From the NCBI GenBank assembly GCA_003116975.1, contig BGKB01000044.1, forward strand, positions 1,061,642 through 1,125,641: DNA of 64,000 nucleotides. Direction: 5' to 3'. The notes under the pieces were generated by a model. That model was not told the DNA's origin and searched no databases. It was given only the letters and a program-made list of their open reading frames with translations. The translations under genes were made by a program, and so were the position numbers. Source of the DNA: Aurantiochytrium sp. KH105 (lineage: Eukaryota; Sar; Bigyra; Thraustochytrida; Thraustochytriidae). How positions within the stretch are numbered: position 1 is the stretch's first letter; each line of letters opens with the position of its first letter. This document shows positions 20,097 through 27,673 of this stretch, piece after piece.

Positions 20097-20852
20097 TTAA
20101 GTTTCAAACAATTTTGCGTATAACTCATACTCCCTAATGAAGGCAACATAGTAGAATATTACGTCCGAGGCCGAGTTCAATGGCATTAAATAGACGGCCA
20201 TGCACAAAAGAACTGTCATGGACCCAAAGCGGCACTTCTCCTGCACCTGAGAATGCGTTTGGAAACGTACGATCACGGAGAAGAACTTGGGAAACGTTTC
20301 CGGACCGTACCCGACAATCAGGTGCGAAAACGTTTCGTGCAACCGTTTCAGGAAAAAACGGAACTGGAAACTCTCGTCCAAGAGCTGGAAAAGGACTGGA
20401 AACAGAACTTCGGAACGCTTGAAGTTCAACATCATGTAGACGACCATAAATAGGTCACCGAACTTGTGGAACTCGTTCCACCTGAGTTCCAAACGGCCTG
20501 TAATGAGATTGAAGTGCCTCAGGAGACGCAACAGGGACAGGACAAAGAGGATCCTATTCAGTTCCACGATGTGCACGAACGAATGCATTAGATAAATCAT
20601 GCACCGAATGCATGGATTGATGCTCGTTCCGAGGAAGGTCAAGGAACTGGCCAGAAAATGCAACAGTTCATGCTTCAGCCCCGTGTCCGCCTCACGGTTG
20701 AAATAGTTGTAGCGCAAATCCAAATCGAGGAGCACCTTGATAAAGTCCCCTTGCTTGCGAAAGGCATACTCCAAGGCCTTATACGTAAGGACATACGCAA
20801 GAATAGCCCAAAAGGACTCGTGAAGGACTTCTAGCCAATAGACAGTGCCCAT
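20097..20852 (-). CDS. Unknown hydrophobic 251-aa protein in the compact cluster
   Basis: Not recognised. From the ATG at 20852 (MGTVYWLEVLHESF) the frame runs 251 codons and fits neatly between its neighbours: 60 bp from the 286-aa gene and 100 bp from the 209-aa gene. It is very rich in Leu, Phe and Tyr, with hydrophobic stretches near residues 12-30, 60-110, 140-160 and 210-235. It may therefore be a multi-pass membrane protein. Third codon positions are about 70% G/C, like the 286-aa gene. A caution: the exact antisense frame on the plus strand is also open except for TAG codons at 20451 and 20595 and reads as a soluble, Glu/Gln/Lys-rich protein. Spacing and third-position GC favour the minus strand, but this is not settled. 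Confidence 0.5.
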   Translation of the reverse strand: MGTVYWLEVLHESFWAILAYVLTYKALEYAFRKQGDFIKVLLDLDLRYNYFNREADTGLKHELLHFLASSLTFLGTSINPCIRCMIYLMHSFVHIVELNRILFVLSLLRLLRHFNLITGRLELRWNEFHKFGDLFMVVYMMLNFKRSEVLFPVLFQLLDESFQFRFFLKRLHETFSHLIVGYGPETFPKFFSVIVRFQTHSQVQEKCRFGSMTVLLCMAVYLMPLNSASDVIFYYVAFIREYELYAKLFET

Positions 20853-20912
20853 AATGAATACCACGCAAAATGCGAACTTCTTAATCGTTATACGTGCATC
20901 GTATATAATCTA

Positions 20913-21773
20913 TCAGGTCTGGTTCAAAAGGACAGTAAACTTCTGTCCAGGCTTGCCGTACTGCAAACTAGTTCCTACGGTCCGCCGGCGAATTTGCTCC
21001 TGCACATTGAAAAACTTCATCATCGCATCGTTGCAGACCTGGCCGAACACCCGGTTCTCCCGGGCCTCGTTCACGACGTCTCGCAGGAGCTCGACAACAT
21101 CGGCATGCACGGCGTGCGCAGGGTTAGCGGCCACCTGCTGCCCAGGCTTTTGAAGGACGTGCTTGAGGTACTCGTTCACAAGCCCCATTGACAAGTCCTC
21201 TGCAATAAGGGCGTGTGTTGCGAGGATGGGGAAGATCATGAGCTGGACAAGGCTCTTGGAGAGCTCGTCCATGGGGGTAAAGCCCTCACCAGGCTCGGGC
21301 GGGTTATCGATGTCGCAGATGCGTGAAACGGAGTCAGCGGCGCTATACGCCTTCTGGGCGTGACGCAGGGGAATCAGCTTGAGGGGCACCTTGCTCTCGG
21401 ACCAACCGTAGCGCTTTGAAAACTGCTCCACGTCACGCTTACTAGGAACTTCCCAAAGTACCACGTCACCAGGCACAAAGTTTGACGTTCCATTGTTGAA
21501 CACGTCCACCGTGCCCTGCGTGCGTACAGTAATCTGCTCCTTTCGGAGTCCCTCATCGTCCGTGGCCGGGTTCGTCGCGCCAAGGGCCACGCCGACGAGC
21601 CGAATATTATCCGCAATGCGCTCGTTCACGAAGTCCTCCTTGGCATCGGCGATGTCCGCAGGTGACATTCCGTCCGTTCTAACGTAGGCGCCGTTCAGGT
21701 TAGAAAGAACGGGGATGGCGTTATCAAGAATGTTCCCGCGCTGATTTGTACCCTTTCCGTACGTAAACACCAT
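20913..21773 (-). CDS. Unknown 286-aa protein, possible virus-like structural protein
   Basis: Not recognised. The first third looks beta-rich (VFTYGKGTNQRGNILDNAIP, then TQGTVDVFNNGTSNFVPGDV around residues 85-105). The middle has KVPLKLIPLRHAQKAYSAA, and the C-terminal half is helical (MDELSKSLVQLMIFPILATH, VVELLRDVVNEARENR). No membrane anchor or signal peptide is present. The NNGTS-VPGDVVLWEVP type of segment is reminiscent of capsid or tail proteins, but I cannot name a family. The ATG at 21773 sits directly against the conserved tail of gene A, so the ancestral order was gene A, 286-aa, 251-aa, 209-aa, all on one strand with gaps of about 60-170 bp. Such packing is unlike the kilobase spacing nearby. 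Confidence 0.72.
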   Translation of the reverse strand: MVFTYGKGTNQRGNILDNAIPVLSNLNGAYVRTDGMSPADIADAKEDFVNERIADNIRLVGVALGATNPATDDEGLRKEQITVRTQGTVDVFNNGTSNFVPGDVVLWEVPSKRDVEQFSKRYGWSESKVPLKLIPLRHAQKAYSAADSVSRICDIDNPPEPGEGFTPMDELSKSLVQLMIFPILATHALIAEDLSMGLVNEYLKHVLQKPGQQVAANPAHAVHADVVELLRDVVNEARENRVFGQVCNDAMMKFFNVQEQIRRRTVGTSLQYGKPGQKFTVLLNQT

Positions 21774-21906
21774 ACCCTGCGGGGCTAAAGCACCCGCGAT
21801 CTGAAGTGCGTTTTTTCCGATGGAATTGTCTTATTGGTTATATTCGTAGCCGGCGGAGCCGGTCTTGACGAAGGATGACTTATAGAAGAAGGAGACTTGG
21901 GAGTAG
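21772..21906. repeat. Direct repeat R1, second copy (135 bp)
   Basis: Matches 14884-15018 at 134 of 135 positions. It holds the last 25 codons and stop of gene A and the left inverted-repeat word at 21800-21814. It abuts the start codon of the 286-aa gene. Confidence 0.95.
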
Positions 21907-22491
21907 ATTGAGCAGATTTGGCGGCAGGAGAGACTGTGACTTGCACTTTTGACGCGGGCCTTTCAGGTGTGGAAGCAAAGGCGGAAACCTGGCTTGCTTG
22001 AAGGAATCGGGGAGGCTGAAAGTCGTCTCACGCAGAAAGAGCAGGTGCAGATCTCGACGCAGGGAAAAGCTGATGTCTCGTCGGCTGTCCTTGTTGGGTC
22101 TTATCGCGGCGGTCTCTATAAGCATNGGCAAAACAACAAGTCCAAGGATTCTGCACTTGCGATGGGCGGTTCTGCACTTGCAAATGCGTCAAGCAGCACT
22201 TGCAATCCGGGTGTTGTGCCAATGCCCCGCTCAAGGGGCTGAGAGTGAGGCCGGCTGGTCACTGCTGCAATGACTGGATGCAAGTAGAGCAGATGACTGG
22301 CTGCCACTTGCAAGCCGAATTGCTCGACTTGCTGAATAGGCACTTGGAAGAAAAAAACAGCCCTATTTGACAAGCGATTGAACGGCGGGGTTCGTGGAGC
22401 CGCGACCGTGCGGAAGACGCCGCAAATTGGCCAAATTTTTGCGCAAGTTTGCCCCCCGAGTAATAAATCAGTGCTGAAAACGCACTTCAGA
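21800..22491. mobile_element. Candidate terminal-inverted-repeat element, unit 2 (about 0.7 kb, internally reduced)
   Basis: TCTGAAGTGCGTTTT at 21800-21814 pairs with AAAACGCACTTCAGA at 22477-22491. The unit shares its left 107 bp and its right 365 bp with unit 1. In between (21907-22125) is a stretch of about 220 bp not found in unit 1, and the single N at 22126 sits exactly at the junction with repeat R2. It could be a deletion derivative of unit 1 or a chimeric assembly join. Confidence 0.45.
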
Positions 22492-22493
22492 AA
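22127..22493. repeat. Direct repeat R2, second copy (367 bp)
   Basis: Homologous to 17544-18000, with one instead of two 84-bp units. It carries four more CACTTGC words, and its right end again stops at the inverted-repeat terminus. Beyond it the two flanks are unrelated. Confidence 0.93.
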
Positions 22494-24795
22494 AAGAAAA
22501 CAAGAATTTTTTGTTTTTATGAGAGCTCGCAACTTGAAGGGCGGGCGGGCGCCTTCTCTCGCGCGTGCTTACACTCGGACGGTTGCTCCCCTTTTTGAGC
22601 GCTCGGACGCCGCGCTGCAGTGCGTGCCAGCCTGCGCCAGGCCGCCGCAGGGCTTCCCCTCGCGGTTGCCTCTGCACTGCCAGCCCGCCTGGGAGCAGCT
22701 GCAGTGCGAGCAGCCAGCCCGCCTGAGTGCACCCGCCCACCTGTCCTTTCGAGGTGGACGCTGACGAGCCCAGGTACTAATGTGAGTAAGAGGGGCCAGG
22801 AACCGGGACCGGGGCGAGGCCTCGCACCGGCGGCACGCGTCCACCCGCCCCGGGCTGTGGCCGGCCGGCAGCGGGCTTCGTGTCTTGCTCGGCCTGGCGG
22901 CCCGCGTCACACCGCGCCGTCGGTGCAGGCCGGCCGCGAGCCTCACAGGCGAGGGCGGCGCAGCAGCAGCAGCAGCGACCAGCGCCTACGCCTGCGCCAA
23001 GGATGAAGCGAGGGAACGAGCTACACAGAGCGGCTCGAGCGGAAGAGATGCGCGTCACCCACCCGCGGCGTACGGCGCCTGGGGGAACAGGCGCGAACTC
23101 GCGTATCTGGATGGAGATCAGGTGAAAGAACGGCGGCGAACGTCAGTGGAGGAGAGAGGGGCGCGTGGGAGGCTTCCCTTGCGGACCGCCACGTGCCGCC
23201 GCATCCCCGCAGTGCAGGCGTGAGGCGGAAGCAGAGACGGCCGCGGCTCTGCTTTGACACTGCTGTCAAGGCGGCGAAGCGGCGGGAAAGAAAAAACGAA
23301 GAAACTTATTTCTCTTGCAGCTCGCACGGGCGTGAAAGGAGGAAGGGAGACGAAAAGGGGGGAAAGAAAGCATGCGGCGGTCCTCCGACCACGCGGACGT
23401 GTCCCCGCGGCGGCTTCCCCGCGCGAGCGCGAGCCGGCTGCTGGCCGCCGCCTCGTCGGACGCGGCTTCGGCGTCCCCGCTGGGGCGGACGTAGTGATCG
23501 CGGCGGCTTAAGCGAAGGCGGCGAGCCGGGGGGGCATAGAGGAGCGCTGCGGGACCGCCGGCAGGGCCGTCCCCAGCCAGGTCCCGGCGGCTGGCCAAAG
23601 AAGGGAACGGGAAACAGGGAGGGAAAAGGGCAGGGGCAGAGGGCCCGGAGGTGCTTTGTCCAGGCCCAGTGGCGGCCGACTGTGGGAGGGGCGATCGCCA
23701 GCAGTGCGGAAGGAGGCAGAGCGGGAGAGTGAGCGGGGAGGGGAGAAGTAGAGAAAGAAAGAAAGAAGGAAATGAATGAAAGAAAACAAGAAAGAAAAAA
23801 GCGCCATTGTTAGTAGTGCTTGCGTTGGATATAGATCGATTGATCAATCGATCGATCGGTCAATTCTTCGGCCGCGACAGCGCTGCGTTCGCTCGCCATA
23901 CCTGGCTGGGCGGCGCGGAGCTCCCGATCGACGCGGCGCAACGAGCCACCAGTGGCCGGCCGTTGCGAGTGCCGGCGCCGCAGCGGCCAGGGAAAAGTGA
24001 CCAGGCCTGGCCGGAGTGAATGGACTCGGACCTGGAGCAGCAGCAGCCAGGGAGAGGCGGAGGTCGAATCCCTCTGCCTCTCCGCGTCTCTCTCCCTCCC
24101 TCTCCGTCTCCCTCTCTCTGTCCCGCCCTGCGCCCGACTCGACATGGCTCGGCAGAGGCAACTGGCGGGTCGTCCCGGTTGGCGTCAACGGCTGCGCATC
24201 TCGAGATCGCCGTCGGCAGAAAGAAAAAAGTCGAAAGAAAGCAATGGCGAGGCGAGGCGAGGCGAGGCGAGGCGAAGCAAGAGGCGAAGGAAGTCGAGTT
24301 TATGCATGAGTTTACGCGAGTGTGCTTCAATCGCCGCGAGGCGAGCCGAGTCAAGCCGAGTCGAGCCGAGGCGACAGGAAGGAAGGAAGGAAAGAAGGCA
24401 AGAAGGAAGGAAGAAGGGAAAGATCTTTTTCCTCCCCTCAGGCGGCTCCGTCCCTGCGCATCTCCCTGCACTTCCTTGCTCCCCTCTACCGCAGCGGCCA
24501 ATGCATACAGAAGCAAGGCCCCTGTCGCGTTGTGTCGCCGCCGCTGCGACAGGGTTCGGGGCCTCGGCGGCCGCCGCGGCCAGCGTGGACGCCGCTGCCG
24601 CAGCCCGGCTGACAGGCTGAATTGGGCTGCCTTCTCAAGCGAGGGAGAAGAGCAGGGACTCGAAGAAAGCAGCGGCGGCGGCCAAGGGGACAAGGAGTGC
24701 CGGGCAGGAAGAAGGACTTCAAGGAAGCAAGCCAGCAAGCAAGCAAGCAAGCGGGGAGGCAGTCTCTCCTGATTCCCGCAGCCGCGTCGCATCGA

Positions 24796-24828
24796 TTAAT
24801 CGATCGATCGATCGATCGATCGATCGGT
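24796..24828. repeat. (ATCG)n self-complementary tetranucleotide array
   Basis: About seven ATCG/GATC units, each a palindrome, so the tract can fold on itself. Similar but broken runs lie at 23838-23860 and 36157-36178. Confidence 0.85.
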
Positions 24829-24990
24829 CGTTCGATCCGCGGTCGATCGATCTTCGGGGACCCGCGGCGGCGCATCGATTCATCGATGGATCGATTGATC
24901 AAGAGGGAGAGGGAGGGAGAGGGGAAGGAAAGAGGGGAGAGAGGCGGCTTCGGGGCGAAGAAAGATCGATATTCGAAGCGAACTACTGCT

Positions 24991-25021
<31 letters not shown>

Positions 25022-25715
25022 TTATTCGTCTCGGCGGCGATGAACTGAGGCTTGCATCCCATCGCTACCTCGGGTGCCGCGCCAAGCACAGCGAGGCAGA
25101 GAATGTGGAGGGGGGCAGCGAGGCGAGAAGCGAGGGCGTGGCGCGTATCGCCGCACGCGCCTTCTTTTCTCTCTGCCCTTGGTGTCATTTCTTTCATTTC
25201 CCTTTTCTTTTCCCTCACACGCGCCGCGCCCACTCGAGCACGCTCCGGTTCTTCTCCCCTCACAGTCAGTCGCCCACCGACCCACTTACTCCCCCACTTC
25301 CTCACAAGGCGACCAACCGCCTCCCGCATTCGCCTGCTCACGCACACTAGCCCCCGCAGCGGCCAGTGTGAAGGAGAGGGGGAAGGGGCGCATCGAGGCG
25401 GATTCTGAAAAAAAAAAGAATGAAAAAAGGAAAAAAATCGAATACGCGGCGAGCGCAAACTCGAATCGCGATTTCAAATCCAATCCCAGGCAGTACCTGT
25501 TCTGGCGGAGCGAAGCAGGCAGGGCGCGAGCACGCGAACGAGCACGCGAGCCAGTCGCCGCCTCGGTGCACGAGCGCTCGCTCGCTCGCTCGCTCGCTCG
25601 CTTCATCGTTGGTCGAAGCGATCCAGCAAATCGGAAAATAAAAGAATAGAGGGAAAGAAAGAAAAGAGGCAAGGAGCCTGGAACTCGAGCGAGCAGACCC
25701 GCTTTCCTTGTGGCT

Positions 25716-25781
25716 GCTTGGCTTGGCTTGGCTTGGCTTGGCTTGGCTTGGCTTGGCTTGGCTTGGCTTGGCTTGGCTTGG
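25716..25781. repeat. (TTGGC)n pentanucleotide microsatellite
   Basis: About thirteen perfect tandem TTGGC units, about 200 bp upstream of the zinc-finger gene start, in its probable promoter or leader. Confidence 0.93.
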
Positions 25782-25978
25782 CCTAGTCCAATCCATCTAC
25801 CCTGCTAACCTGCCCATCTGCCCTGTTCTTGCGGCCGTCCTCGTCCCGTGCTGTTGTCGTGCTGTGCGTGCCTCTTTGCCGCAGGCGGGAGTCTCTCGGT
25901 CACGCGCCACGCGCCACAGAGACTTTTCCGCGCCGATATCGGCGACGCCAAGGACGCGACGGCTCAAGCACGTACTGA

Positions 25979-27673
25979 ATGGTCATGACGATGGAAAGCA
26001 TGTACGCTAATGGAGACAACCTCACGGAGTTCCCGTGGAGAGAAGACGCCCTGTTCGATCAGCTCGCGGCGCCAAGCTTTGACACCGGACACATGATGGC
26101 AGCAGGCCCTGCGCCGCACGACGCGGCCCACGCCAGCGGTGGCGACTATCTCTTTCACAACGTCGGGACCAGCGCTCAGGCCCATAACCACCACCCCTAC
26201 GCCCCCGTCCGCCCCCTCGGGGCCATGCAGCAACAGCAGCAGCTGCAGCAGCCGCAGAGCCACTTGCAGCGCGTCGTCCCCATGCCGCTCATTACGAGCG
26301 ACGAGACCGACGTTCACTTCGGACAAAAGGACATCCTTCTCGACAGCCTCGACGACGACAACGCTAGCGAACCCGTCTCGCCCTTTCTGGGACCCATCTA
26401 CAACAACTTTCACAGCTCCACCCACCCCAAGTGGCCAGACGTCTCGCGCGACGCCCCTACGGCCATCAAGTCCGATGCCCATATGGCAGCCATCAAGCCC
26501 GACGCCCACATGGTCACATCCGCGGAAATGTCCTTTCTCGATGAGGGAGCCTGGGGAGCCGACGTTCTCCTCGGAGACCTCGGCGCGTCCGCTTCTGCTG
26601 GTACTGCTGCCGCCGAGGCAAATATCACGTCCGCCAACACCCGTCAGACTGCTCCCGGAGTCGAACCCGCACACTCCACCACCACCAGCAGCAGCGACGC
26701 AGACGATACGCCCAGGCACTCATCGCGACCACGCCGTGCTGCTGCCATGAAGCCGCGCCGCAACATGCGGCAACTCCTCGTTGACAGCGAAGGTGAAGGT
26801 ATGGATGACGATGACGACGAGGACTACGATGTGCGTCGCCGCAACTCGCCAGCTGCAGCAGCCTCGCGCAAGCGTGTGCGTTCCAAGCGGGCGAACAGCA
26901 CCAAGAAGCGCCGCCGCAGCTGCAATAGCGACTGGAGCGTCTCGTCCCAAGGCATTGCCGCCAGCTCCTATGACAACACCACCTCGTCTGCAAGCAACGC
27001 CGATCGTCAAACGGAGATTGCCCAATTCCTCGAACGTGTGCAGCGGTCAGGCTCCAACGCCACCGACGCAGCCGCCGGCCTCACCGACGAACAGGACTCG
27101 TACATGGACAGCGCGTCGGCAGTCTCTGGCGCCGCGACCGAAAAGGCTCAGTACAAGTGCCCGCATCCCAACTGTCCGCACACATTTTCCTGGAAGTGGG
27201 CCATGGAAGACCACGCGGCCTCGCACATGCCGGAAAAGGGCCGTGTCCATAAATGCACGTACTGCAGCAAGTCCTTCTTCACCGTTGGGTGCCTCAAGTC
27301 CCACGTGCGCATCCACACGCGCAAGCCCAACTCGTACGTGTGCAAGGCGCCCGGATGCACCAAGACCTACAGCACCTCGGAGGGACTCCGCCTCCACACC
27401 CGCAACATCCACGAAGCGGACAAGAAGTGGAAGTGCCCCTCCGATGGATGCTCCAAGTCTTTTGTTCGCCAAAGCGATCTCCGTTTGCACATCATTCGCA
27501 TTCACTCCAAGGACCGCCCGTATCCGTGCACCATGAAGAACTGCGAAAAGTCCTTTGCCTGCTACTCGGAGCTCAAGCGCCACCTTACCTCGCACAAGGA
27601 TGCTCATGGCCTCGATGCTGCCTGCGCAAAGGCAGAGGCTTCGCACCGTGCCATTGTTGCTGCTCGTCGTTGA
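25979..27673 (+). CDS. C2H2 zinc-finger transcription factor (five fingers)
   Basis: A 564-aa nuclear protein with five consecutive C2H2 fingers at residues 392-539. They start CPHPNC, CTYC, CKAPGC, CPSDGC and CTMKNC, each closing with a His pair (for example HVRIH, HIIRIH, HLTSH). Three fingers have the TFIIIA/ZAP1-like CX4C spacing, and linkers are short. The N-terminal 350 residues are disordered. They contain a Gln-rich tract (MQQQQQLQQPQSH near 82-94), acidic patches (SDETDVHFGQKDILLDSLDDD) and a DDDDDEDYD cluster followed by basic KRVRSKRANSTKKRRR, a likely nuclear localisation signal. This fits an activation-domain-plus-DNA-binding factor. The start is the ATG at 25979; a second at 25985 is possible. 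The DNA target cannot be told from sequence. Confidence 0.92.
   Translation: MVMTMESMYANGDNLTEFPWREDALFDQLAAPSFDTGHMMAAGPAPHDAAHASGGDYLFHNVGTSAQAHNHHPYAPVRPLGAMQQQQQLQQPQSHLQRVVPMPLITSDETDVHFGQKDILLDSLDDDNASEPVSPFLGPIYNNFHSSTHPKWPDVSRDAPTAIKSDAHMAAIKPDAHMVTSAEMSFLDEGAWGADVLLGDLGASASAGTAAAEANITSANTRQTAPGVEPAHSTTTSSSDADDTPRHSSRPRRAAAMKPRRNMRQLLVDSEGEGMDDDDDEDYDVRRRNSPAAAASRKRVRSKRANSTKKRRRSCNSDWSVSSQGIAASSYDNTTSSASNADRQTEIAQFLERVQRSGSNATDAAAGLTDEQDSYMDSASAVSGAATEKAQYKCPHPNCPHTFSWKWAMEDHAASHMPEKGRVHKCTYCSKSFFTVGCLKSHVRIHTRKPNSYVCKAPGCTKTYSTSEGLRLHTRNIHEADKKWKCPSDGCSKSFVRQSDLRLHIIRIHSKDRPYPCTMKNCEKSFACYSELKRHLTSHKDAHGLDAACAKAEASHRAIVAARR

Larger units (their letters stand above)
22494..25978. other. 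GC-rich microsatellite desert, right flank of the accessory island
   Basis: About 3.5 kb with no credible gene. It holds an AGGAAGGAAG tract near 24379-24416, (GGCGA)n at about 24245-24276, (ATCG)n at about 24796-24828 and around 23838-23860, (GGCT)n at about 24990-25020, (CGCT)n at 25576-25601 and (TTGGC)n at 25716-25781. Long open frames on both strands are Arg/Ala/Ser-rich artefacts of composition. Confidence 0.6.

Noticed and set aside
23860-24792. 310-codon minus-strand open frame
   Set aside because: Runs through microsatellites, is Ser/Arg/Leu-rich, overlaps equally long plus-strand frames and shows no motif.
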